Origin: JAGNGI01 sp035448825
Lineage (GTDB): Bacteria; Fidelibacterota; UBA2242
Length of the DNA stretch: 52,323 nucleotides
Assembly: GCA_035448825.1 (NCBI GenBank)
Contig: DAOTJS010000018.1
Coordinates: forward strand, 1 to 52,323
Direction of reading: 5' to 3'
The notes under the pieces are model-generated. The model ran no database searches and had not been told where the DNA came from. It worked only from the letters and a program-made list of their open reading frames with translations. The position numbers and the translations under genes were made by a program. This document shows, one piece after another, positions 41,633 through 48,907 of this stretch; within the stretch, counting starts at the first letter, position 1, and each line of letters opens with the position of its first letter.

Positions 41633-43691
41633 AGTCGGCTCCTTTTACTTTTTCGGTTTTTCTACGTCGTGAGCCAGTCTTCGCATTTTTAGCCGGATTG
41701 GTCATATTTTCATTACTTTTATCGGTTGTAATATTGACAGATTTATTATTTGAATTACCAAGGAGTTTAGCAATTTCAGCCCCATCTAAAACTTCTTTCT
41801 CAAGCAAGGCTTCAGCCAATTTGTGCAATAAATCAACATTCTGTTTAAGGATTTCGCAGGCCTGTTTCTCAGCGTTTTCGACTATTTCACGGACTTCTTG
41901 ATCAATCATTCGAGCGGTTTCTTCACTGAAATCGCGATGAGTGGCAATCTCCCGACCGAGGAAAATTTCTTCGTTTTTCTTGCCGAAGGTTAGTGGGCCA
42001 AGTTTATCACTCATTCCCCATTCACAAACCATTTTGCGAGCCAATTCGGTCGCGGTTTCAATGTCATTTCCGGCTCCGGTTGTCAGCTCGTTGAAAATGA
42101 TTTTCTCCGCGGCACGACCGCCAAGCAGAATACTGAGTCGGCCATTGATATAGGAGCGCGAATAATTATGCCGCTCGTCCATTGGCAATTGATGAGTGAT
42201 TCCCAGCGCCCGACCCCGCGGCACGATCGTTACTTTGTGAATCGGATCGGCTTCCGGAATATTGACGGCAACTAAAACATGCCCGGATTCATGATAGGCA
42301 GTCAATCGGCGTTCCCGCTCGGAAATATGCAGACTTTTACGTTCGACGCCCATCATAACTTTGTCTTTAGCTTCCTCGAAGTCAATCATCTCGACGGCTT
42401 TTTTATTTTTGCGGGCGGCTAAAAGCGCAGCTTCATTGACGAGATTAGCTAGATCGGCGCCTACCAGACCGGGCGTTCCCCTCGCTAGAACCGATAAATC
42501 CACATCGTCAGCTAACGGGATTTTCTTAGTATGCACTTTCAAAATACCTTCGCGTCCGACCAAATCGGGCATATCCACGACAATCTGACGGTCAAAGCGT
42601 CCCGGCCGCAACAAGGCGGTATCCAATACATCAGGACGGTTAGTTGCCGCAAGAATAATGACATTAGTATTCTCGTCGAAACCATCCATCTCAACGAGCA
42701 ACTGGTTCAATGTCTGTTCGCGCTCGTCGTGACCACCACCCAAACCTGCCCCGCGCTGACGCCCAACTGCATCAATTTCATCAATAAAAATTATGCAGGG
42801 CGCGCTGTGTTTGCCCTGCTCGAAAAGGTCGCGCACTCGGGAAGCACCGACACCAACAAACATTTCCACAAAATCAGCTCCACTAATGCTGAAAAACGGA
42901 ACACCGGCTTCACCGGCTACCGCCTTAGCCAGGAGCGTTTTACCCGTTCCGGGAGGACCAAGCAATAAAGCACCTTTGGGAATTTTGCCACCCAGACGCG
43001 AAAATTTCGATGGCGATTTCAGGAATTCGATAATTTCTTGCAATTCCTCTTTGGCTTCGGCGCATCCCGCTACATCATTGAAACTGACTTTAGGCCGGTC
43101 GCTGGTCCAGAGACGAGCCTTACTTTTCCCAAAACCGAAAATGCCCTTGTTGTTCTGCCCTTGCATTCGACGTAGAAAAAACAAAGTTATCAGAATAATG
43201 AAGATGAACGGGAAAATGTTGATAAAAAAATTCGTCCACTTGGTATTCTTGACCTTAAAATCGTATTCGATCCCGGCTTCATCCCAACTTTTCAGCATCT
43301 CACTATCCACAAAACGCAAATTGACTAAAATCTTTTCGGTTTCAAGCGTTCTGCCGCCAACTACTAAGGGGACTTTTTTGGTCAATGTCCCATGAAATTC
43401 ATTTTCGATAATCACCGCCGACTTGATCAATTTTTGATCCAGCAAGTCCTTGTATTGCGAATAGGTAATAACCACTTCTTCCTGCGCGCCTCGCCCGAGA
43501 ATTTGTAGCAGGACGATCGAACTGAGGATAATGATAATCCACATCAGGGAAGTGCGTGAAGCCTTTTTCCAGCGGAAATCGTCTTTATTTGGTTTAGGCG
43601 GTTCTGGAGGTCTTCCTCTTGGCTGACGGGGCTTCCCAGGTTCATTTAAATTTTTTGAACTTTGGTTTTTGGGGTAGTTATTTTCTGACAT
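41616..43691 (-). CDS. ftsH: ATP-dependent zinc metalloprotease FtsH
   Basis: 691 residues from the ATG at 43691, which has AAAGGA 11 nt upstream; an ATG at 43727 is open but overlaps hpt. Pro/Asn-rich N-terminus, TM1 (SLMWIIIILSSIVLLQILG), a periplasmic FtsH extracellular domain, TM2 (NIFPFIFIILITLFFL), AAA+ domain with Walker A GPPGTGKT, Walker B IIFIDEIDAVG, pore-loop/SRH region and LLRPGRFDRQ, then the zinc protease HEXXH (HESGH). FtsH degrades misfolded membrane proteins and specific regulators. A Lys/Thr-rich C-terminal tail of about 40 residues is present. It lies in the tilS-hpt-ftsH-folP-cdaA run. Confidence 0.97.
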   Translation of the reverse strand: MSENNYPKNQSSKNLNEPGKPRQPRGRPPEPPKPNKDDFRWKKASRTSLMWIIIILSSIVLLQILGRGAQEEVVITYSQYKDLLDQKLIKSAVIIENEFHGTLTKKVPLVVGGRTLETEKILVNLRFVDSEMLKSWDEAGIEYDFKVKNTKWTNFFINIFPFIFIILITLFFLRRMQGQNNKGIFGFGKSKARLWTSDRPKVSFNDVAGCAEAKEELQEIIEFLKSPSKFSRLGGKIPKGALLLGPPGTGKTLLAKAVAGEAGVPFFSISGADFVEMFVGVGASRVRDLFEQGKHSAPCIIFIDEIDAVGRQRGAGLGGGHDEREQTLNQLLVEMDGFDENTNVIILAATNRPDVLDTALLRPGRFDRQIVVDMPDLVGREGILKVHTKKIPLADDVDLSVLARGTPGLVGADLANLVNEAALLAARKNKKAVEMIDFEEAKDKVMMGVERKSLHISERERRLTAYHESGHVLVAVNIPEADPIHKVTIVPRGRALGITHQLPMDERHNYSRSYINGRLSILLGGRAAEKIIFNELTTGAGNDIETATELARKMVCEWGMSDKLGPLTFGKKNEEIFLGREIATHRDFSEETARMIDQEVREIVENAEKQACEILKQNVDLLHKLAEALLEKEVLDGAEIAKLLGNSNNKSVNITTDKSNENMTNPAKNAKTGSRRRKTEKVKGADSDQTA
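41639..41642 (-). promoter_or_regulatory. folP: Ribosome binding site indicating a CTG start for folP
   Basis: AAAAGGAG on the minus strand, within the 3' end of ftsH, is followed by a 6-nt spacer and CTG (41632-41630). No ATG, GTG or TTG lies at a suitable distance in the folP frame, which is closed by a TAA a few codons further upstream. Confidence 0.5.
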
Positions 43692-43713
43692 ATAGTTAAA
43701 ATTCCTTTTTTTC

Positions 43714-44271
43714 TTACTTAAAAGCATAAACTGACGCTAAGTTGCGTAGTCTCTGGGCAACGTCCAGACCATATCCGACAACAAATTTATTTGGTATCTT
43801 AAATCCTACAAAATCAATCGGGAAATCCACCCGCGCGTCTTCTTTCATCAACAACGCCGCGAAGCGAACCGAGCACGGATTACTTTCTTCCATACGACGT
43901 TTTAGAAATTTGATTGATAATCCGGAATCAATTATATCCTCGACAATTATTACATCTCGACCGGTTATATCACAGCTAATATCCTTCCGCAGTAAAATCG
44001 TTCCGGAAGATCGAGTCTGATCGGCATAGGAAGAAATTTTGATAAAATCTACTTCACCGTCAATTGTTAATTTCCGGAATAGATCGGCAAAAAAGATGAA
44101 ACTGCCGTTTAATACCCCGATAAAAATTGGTACGGTTCCTTGGTACATCGCAGAGATTTCAGCAGCTAATTCCGTAACTCGCCGATTGATTTGGGCGACG
44201 GTCAGAAGTTCTTCGATTACCTGGCCGGCATACGGGCCATAACTGGCATCCAGAGTTATAGTCTTTTTCAT
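43714..44271 (-). CDS. hpt: Hypoxanthine phosphoribosyltransferase
   Basis: 185 residues. The PRPP-binding motif VEDIIDSGLS, the early GVLNGSFIFFADLFRKL loop and the base-binding FVGFKIPNKFVVGYGLD are typical of hypoxanthine-guanine PRTases. It converts hypoxanthine and guanine to IMP and GMP in purine salvage. Its ATG overlaps the tilS stop (ATGA) and AAGGGA lies upstream. It is followed by ftsH. The tilS-hpt-ftsH order is widely conserved in bacteria. Confidence 0.95.
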   Translation of the reverse strand: MKKTITLDASYGPYAGQVIEELLTVAQINRRVTELAAEISAMYQGTVPIFIGVLNGSFIFFADLFRKLTIDGEVDFIKISSYADQTRSSGTILLRKDISCDITGRDVIIVEDIIDSGLSIKFLKRRMEESNPCSVRFAALLMKEDARVDFPIDFVGFKIPNKFVVGYGLDVAQRLRNLASVYAFK

Positions 44272-45662
44272 ATCTTTTTTCCCTTGTAGATCAATTTCAG
44301 AACGGTTTTAGTTTTCGAGGTAACTTTAAATTCATCCGACAGTGTTAAGCCGCAGAGCCAGATGATTTTATATTCACTATAAAAGACTGGAATGCTGTTT
44401 TTATCAGTGAGGGGAACTTTCAAATCCACCAAAATATCGCTGATTTTCTTGGATTGGTTCATCCCGAGTGGTATCATGCGATCGCCTTTCTGCCAATGCC
44501 GCAAACCAAGGTTATTTCCAACCAGATCAAAGTCAATAAACTCCACTCCCGAGCGCCGTTTCCCCGGCCTAAAATTACTTACATCCATCAGTTCACTGGA
44601 AAAAGTGAAAAACTCATTCTCAATTTTCTCACCGGGGAAAATAGTCAAATCCGACCAATCTGACGCTAAATCGCGCTGTAAAATCAGCCGTTCTCGATCT
44701 ACTAGTACTGTAATTTCACCGGCAATTTTCATACGCCGTCCGGTTTCACCCGCATTTACTAATTTAATCAATTGGTTCATCTGCTTAAAATTTAAGGGCT
44801 TGATCACGCCATCTAACCTTTGTAAACATTGCCAGATTATCTCTTTTTCAACTGCGATAAAATAGTTTTTAAGACCAGATTTATCAAGCACTATTTGTTC
44901 GGAATCCGCCTTAATTATTAAACTTTCCAGCGCCTTTCCGGCAAATGCGACCATAAATTGATGTGCCTCGTCTAAATTTTGGGCTAAATTGGCTAAAGTC
45001 GCTCTAATATTAGGATTCAGGGTATCTTCTACTGCTGGTAAAATTTGATTGCGAATAAAATTACGTTCGTAGTCATTACATAAATTGGTACGATCTTCGG
45101 CAAATGGCAATTCTCGTGTGCGGGCATAACCATATAATTCCGCCTTGGTAGCAAACAATAATGGTCGAATAATATTCTCGCGCCGCATTGCAATTCCAGA
45201 TAAGCCTTGCAAACCGGTGCCTTTCAGCATTCTTAGCAGAATCGTCTCAGCCTGATCGTCGAGAGTATGCGCCGTAGCAATTACTGAATTGGGATAACCG
45301 GCCGCAATTTTCTGAAAAAAAGCATAACGCAGTTCTCGCCCAGCCATTTCGAGAGAAATTCGTTTGGCACGAGCGATTTTGGGCACATTTTCCATTGCAG
45401 AAAAGAATGGCAATGAGTGATTATCACAAAATCGCCGGACAAGTTCCTCGTCGGAATCCGCCTCAGTTCCACGAATCTGATGATTAAAATGGGTAACGAC
45501 TATTTCGATTTTCCAGCGCTTTTTCTCCGATATTAACAAATCCAGCAGGCACATAGAATCCACTCCACCCGAAATGCCCGCGATTACGGTTTGCCCACCA
45601 TTTAAAAGACGGTTTTGCTCGACGTATTCTACGAACTTCCGCCGAAGAGTGGTAGGTTTCAT
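44268..45662 (-). CDS. tilS: tRNA(Ile)-lysidine synthase TilS
   Basis: 464 residues from the ATG at 45662, which has GGAG at 7 nt and overlaps the MBL stop as ATGA; an ATG at 45668 is too close to the ribosome site. PP-loop SGGVDSMCLLDLL, then THFNHQIRGTEADSDEE, ATAHTLDDQAETILLRMLKGTGLQGL and IIRPLL are family hallmarks. C-terminal TilS domains occupy about 330-460 (GVEFIDFD, RHWQKGDRMIPLGM, IPVFYSEYKIIWLCGL). TilS modifies C34 of tRNA-Ile(CAU) to lysidine with ATP and lysine. Confidence 0.96.
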   Translation of the reverse strand: MKPTTLRRKFVEYVEQNRLLNGGQTVIAGISGGVDSMCLLDLLISEKKRWKIEIVVTHFNHQIRGTEADSDEELVRRFCDNHSLPFFSAMENVPKIARAKRISLEMAGRELRYAFFQKIAAGYPNSVIATAHTLDDQAETILLRMLKGTGLQGLSGIAMRRENIIRPLLFATKAELYGYARTRELPFAEDRTNLCNDYERNFIRNQILPAVEDTLNPNIRATLANLAQNLDEAHQFMVAFAGKALESLIIKADSEQIVLDKSGLKNYFIAVEKEIIWQCLQRLDGVIKPLNFKQMNQLIKLVNAGETGRRMKIAGEITVLVDRERLILQRDLASDWSDLTIFPGEKIENEFFTFSSELMDVSNFRPGKRRSGVEFIDFDLVGNNLGLRHWQKGDRMIPLGMNQSKKISDILVDLKVPLTDKNSIPVFYSEYKIIWLCGLTLSDEFKVTSKTKTVLKLIYKGKKI

Positions 45663-46291
45663 CGCCATTCTCCATTTTTCAAAAACGGATTATGCGACAA
45701 TTCATTGGCAATAGTAGTGTTCGAACCGTGACCTGGATAGACTTCAGTTTCCGGCGGCAATTTTTTCAACTTCGCCAGACTGCGATTCAATTCCTGCCGG
45801 GAACTGCCCGGAAAATCAATGCGACCGACCGAATTCCGAAACAGCGTATCACCGGAAAATAACCGACCGGCGATTAGATAACAAACACTGCCGGAAGTGT
45901 GACCGGGCGTTGCAATTACTTTAATCTCAAACGGTTCGATAGTAAGGGTTTCTTCATCTTGCAGGTAAATCACCGGACTGGGAGTTCGCGTAATTCTTAT
46001 TCCCAGCATCAATCCAAAAGGAATAGCGGTTTTTAAAACGGCCTTTTCTTTAGCGTGAAGGTAAAACGGTATGTCGTAATGTTTTTGCACCTCAGCCGCG
46101 GCCGCTAAATGATCGGGATGAGCATGCGTATTCAAAATTGCCAGCGGTCGAATATTCATTTCGGCGATTTTAGCGATAATTTCATCGGCATGGTCGCCGG
46201 GGTCAATAATTAAACCTTTCCGCGTTTGCGAGTCGCCTACCAGCCAGACATTTTCCGAATATTGCTGAGTAATAATTTGTTCTATTAACAT
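45659..46291 (-). CDS. MBL-fold metallo-hydrolase (glyoxalase II-like)
   Basis: 210 residues from the ATG at 46291 (a GTG at 46309 is also open; neither has a good ribosome site). The beta-lactamase-fold metal motifs are complete: THAHPDH, ATPGHTSGSVCY, SGDTLFRNSVGR and YPGHGSNT. This is the short GloB-like/YcbL group, which hydrolyses thioesters or related compounds; a specific substrate is not clear, as the C-terminal glutathione-binding domain of true GloB is missing. It overlaps tilS by 4 nt. Confidence 0.88.
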   Translation of the reverse strand: MLIEQIITQQYSENVWLVGDSQTRKGLIIDPGDHADEIIAKIAEMNIRPLAILNTHAHPDHLAAAAEVQKHYDIPFYLHAKEKAVLKTAIPFGLMLGIRITRTPSPVIYLQDEETLTIEPFEIKVIATPGHTSGSVCYLIAGRLFSGDTLFRNSVGRIDFPGSSRQELNRSLAKLKKLPPETEVYPGHGSNTTIANELSHNPFLKNGEWR

Positions 46292-46424
46292 ATTTAATCT
46301 ATTTGACACATTAACGACAAAATTCTATATAGACTTGAAATATATTTATTCTTCACCCAAAATAATTCTTCGTATTTAATCAATAATTACCCCGCGTTCT
46401 TAGCGTTCTCTGCGGTTAATAAAT

Positions 46425-47495
46425 TCAGACTTCGGCAAAGATCAAATCATTCAGGTTTTGTAACTTCTCCCGGTAAGAATGCGGATAGAAATACCAGACG
46501 GTAGCCGCAATTGAACTGAGAATAGAATTACCGTCCTGTGGCGAAAAACAGAATCCTATTATCTCCCGGTCTCCTTTAACGGTAAGACTCGGCACGGAAA
46601 CTACTGATTGATTGATAATCCGACCGAGGAATCCCATATCGCGAGCGAAAGCAAATACCAGACTGGATTGGGTCTTATTGGTCAGAGCGATGAGCGGGTT
46701 GCTCTCAAGTTTATTGATAACTGAAGGCAAAGTAACCGGTCGCTTTAGCTTTATATCGAAATTTACTATGTGCAGGTATTGAGAATTGACTTTCAAAGCT
46801 GATGAAAAAAGGTCGAGATCAATTCCTAATGTGTGAAACAACGAAGCCGCATCCAATGCCTGATAAGTTCCATAGTTGTCGTCTTTGGGAAGGCTAATCT
46901 GCGGCGCTGGAATAAAGGGTTTATCTTCACTAATGTCACTCGCCCGCCGAATACACACAAAGCGTCCCCAATCCAGATAGTTTTCGCCTTTTTCATCGAA
47001 AGCTAGAGTTTTAACTATAGCGGCAATATTATGCGCATTGCAGGAAACGATCCGGACAAATTGGACTTCGCTCGAAATTAATGCTTCATCGTTAATGTCG
47101 TAGGCATAATCCAGACCAAAACCGGCCGCTTGTGATTGAGCAATGAAAAATTTTGGTTCGCCATCGAGATGCGAATAAATTTCGGCTTTATTTTTCAACG
47201 GCTCATCGCCAGGCGAACAATCAATAATCACCCCCGCTCGTTCGATGGCTTCCCTGGAGGTATAATCAATTTTGCATCCGACGCTGATAAATTCATCGGC
47301 AATTTCTTCACGAACGCATAATTTCGCGCCGCGGGCCACTAATCCATTCAGAAATGCTTTATTTTCTATAGCTTTTAAATTCGATTCAAAGGAAACTTCT
47401 TCGATTCCCAATTCTTCACGGCGACCGAGTAACACCCCGATTAGGGGAGCACCGACTGTACCCGTACCAATTATATGTACGATTTTGCGCGCCAT
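46425..47495 (-). CDS. NAD(P)-binding dehydrogenase resembling archaeal-type (class II) GAPDH
   Basis: 356 residues; good AGGAG before the ATG. Rossmann opening (HIIGTGTVGAPLIGVLL) and a central IVSCNAHNIAAIVKTL, where Cys152 falls in the place of the catalytic cysteine of archaeal GAPDH (normally SCNTTGL). The C-terminal part ends in a sandwich domain, with SILSSIAATVWYFYP. The changed residues after the Cys-Asn make the substrate uncertain: it may be a GAPDH-like or erythrose-4-phosphate-type dehydrogenase, or an uncharacterised relative. It is 133 bp upstream of the MBL gene and may be a separate unit. Confidence 0.55.
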   Translation of the reverse strand: MARKIVHIIGTGTVGAPLIGVLLGRREELGIEEVSFESNLKAIENKAFLNGLVARGAKLCVREEIADEFISVGCKIDYTSREAIERAGVIIDCSPGDEPLKNKAEIYSHLDGEPKFFIAQSQAAGFGLDYAYDINDEALISSEVQFVRIVSCNAHNIAAIVKTLAFDEKGENYLDWGRFVCIRRASDISEDKPFIPAPQISLPKDDNYGTYQALDAASLFHTLGIDLDLFSSALKVNSQYLHIVNFDIKLKRPVTLPSVINKLESNPLIALTNKTQSSLVFAFARDMGFLGRIINQSVVSVPSLTVKGDREIIGFCFSPQDGNSILSSIAATVWYFYPHSYREKLQNLNDLIFAEV

Positions 47496-47603
47496 TTATT
47501 TTTATTCTCCTGTCAAACTATCATCATTTTTAAATCAAAATAGCTATATAAATTAACACAAAATTTGGCTATAAAAAATTGTTAAAAGTAAAATTATAGC
47601 AAT

Positions 47604-47770
47604 CGTAGGACAGGCATTCTTGCCTGTCAATTACTCGTAGGTCGAGTTGGTAATTCGACTGAGCGATTTAGCAAATCGCCCTACAATAAAAAGACATTCC
47701 TGCTTGTCGGTTTGAAGGCCACGACGACAGCCTGGAAAGGCTGTCCTACGGATTATGTAATGTTATTAAT
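47604..47770. repeat. Composite hairpin repeat, unit A (167 bp)
   Basis: Starts with CGTAGGACAGGCATTCTTGC and ends near a GACAGCCT-GGAA-AGGCTGTC hairpin plus CTACGGATTATG. The end boxes GTAGGACAG and CTGTCCTAC are inverted repeats of each other. Internal hairpins pair GTCGAGTT with AATTCGAC and GAGCGATTT with AAATCGCCC, so this copy carries a few mismatches compared with unit B. Confidence 0.9.
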
Positions 47771-47937
47771 CGTAGGACAGGCATTCCTGCCTGTCTATTA
47801 CTCGTAGGTCGAGTTGGTAACTCGACTGGGCGATTTGACAAATCGCCCTACAATGTTAAGGCATTCCTGCTTGTCGGTTTGAAGGCCACGACGACAGCCT
47901 GGAAAGGCTGTCCTACGGATTATGTATTGTTATCAAT
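47771..47937. repeat. Composite hairpin repeat, unit B (167 bp, best copy)
   Basis: Directly repeats unit A with the same 167-bp period. Four good stems: 47776-47795 (GACAGGCA/TGCCTGTC), 47808-47826 (GTCGAGTT/AACTCGAC), 47828-47848 (GGGCGATTT/AAATCGCCC) and 47893-47912 (GACAGCCT/AGGCTGTC). The whole unit is bounded by GTAGGACAG and CTGTCCTAC. Confidence 0.9.
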
Positions 47938-48014
47938 CGTAGGGCAGGCATTCCTGCCTGTCAATTCTAATGACGGATAATACATAGCTGACAGCCTAAA
48001 AGGCTGTCCTACAA
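47938..48014. repeat. Composite hairpin repeat, unit C (shortened)
   Basis: Contains only the first stem (GCAGGCA..TGCCTGTC) and the last (GACAGCCT-AAA-AGGCTGTC then CTAC); the middle hairpins and linkers are replaced by about 29 bp of other sequence. This shows that the outer modules can occur without the middle ones. Confidence 0.85.
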
Positions 48015-48366
48015 AATATTTTACTTGATATACTAAATTACGATTATTAAAATCAAACCGTTCTTTCTAATTGGGCTTGGAAGAGTCGGTAAGCTCTCCG
48101 TTTGCCGATTCTTTGCTGAGGGTAGTTTTTACCATTTGCTAGGGCAGTCGCTTTTTGTCAGTAAGATTAACAATTGCGTGATAAAATTATCTGCTCAGGG
48201 TTACGAAATTTATCGGCAACCAAACACAACTCTGTAAAGTCCAGAAAATTAGGATGAAGCCAAAAAATATTCTTACACTTATTAATTGCGATCATTTAAC
48301 AAACTATGTATGCGAAAATTTTTATAGAAGGGAATTAACATTGATAATTGACTATGGAGGATTAAA

Positions 48367-48831
48367 ATGACAACCAAAAGAACTGTGCCGGTATTGATGA
48401 CATTTTTCATCATTACTTTTTTGCCTTACCTAATTACTGCCCAGGAAAAAGGGCAATTAGGTGTAAATGTGAAAGCCCAGCTATTTCCGCAGGTTGGAGT
48501 AACTTATGGTATAACTGATAAAATCCAAACCCGGCTTTCAACTTATCTGGAATTCAGCGGAGGTGAGTTTATTTACTCTACTATTTCAAGTCTGAGTTTT
48601 CAAGTCAAATTTCCTTCAGATGAGTCTTTATCAACGTATATTGGTCCTGATATTACTTATCATGGTTTTATTGATCAGTTATATCTGGGGATAATCCTTG
48701 GCGTTGAAAATAAAGTTCATAAGAAATTGAGCCTTTTTGCTGAATTTGAACCAAGTTTGGGAGTTGGTGATGGCATTGAATCCATATGTTTTTTCAATAC
48801 TGGCGTCGGAGTCAAGTATTTTTTCAAATAA
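48367..48831 (+). CDS. Small exported beta-barrel-like protein
   Basis: 154 residues; GGAGG lies 6 nt before the ATG. A signal peptide ends near LITAQ. The rest has alternating strands (VKAQLFPQVGVTYGI, IQTRLSTYLEF, ISSLSFQVKFPS, KLSLFAEFEPSLGVG) and a C-terminal aromatic strand (GVGVKYFFK), as in small outer-membrane porin-like proteins. No named family. It precedes the TonB receptor by 76 bp, with a repeat copy between them. Confidence 0.65.
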   Translation: MTTKRTVPVLMTFFIITFLPYLITAQEKGQLGVNVKAQLFPQVGVTYGITDKIQTRLSTYLEFSGGEFIYSTISSLSFQVKFPSDESLSTYIGPDITYHGFIDQLYLGIILGVENKVHKKLSLFAEFEPSLGVGDGIESICFFNTGVGVKYFFK

Positions 48832-48836
48832 TGACA

Positions 48837-48888
48837 CTGTAGGTCGAGTTGTCAACTCGACCGGGCGATTTAGCAAATCGCCCTACAG
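48837..48888. repeat. Short repeat copy (two-hairpin core) before the TonB receptor
   Basis: CTGTAGG and CCCTACAG bound two stems, GTCGAGTT/AACTCGAC and GGGCGATTT/AAATCGCCC, the same core as in units A and B but without the outer GACAGG stems. It sits 20 bp before the likely TTG start of the receptor gene. Confidence 0.9.
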
Positions 48889-48907
48889 TAAATATACTCG
48901 TTCGACC

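Larger units (their letters stand above)
47496..48366. other. Intergenic region, 871 bp, with tandem composite hairpin repeat
   Basis: No credible gene. The repeat occupies 47604-48014 (separate entries). The remaining 48015-48366 is unique sequence with one imperfect hairpin (48083-48111: GAGTCGGTAA with TTTGCCGATTC) and the ribosome site of the next gene (GGAGG, 48356-48360). Confidence 0.5.

Noticed and set aside
42793..43395. 200-codon plus-strand frame
   Set aside because: Antisense shadow of ftsH, which has full AAA and protease motifs.
47604..48014. CRISPR array
   Set aside because: The period is 167 bp, the whole unit including would-be spacers is repeated, and the parts are self-complementary hairpins. 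No cas gene is nearby.
48737..48907. Extended N-terminus of the TonB receptor
   Set aside because: It overlaps the preceding gene, and part of it is encoded by the hairpin repeat; a signal peptide appears only from the TTG at 48908.
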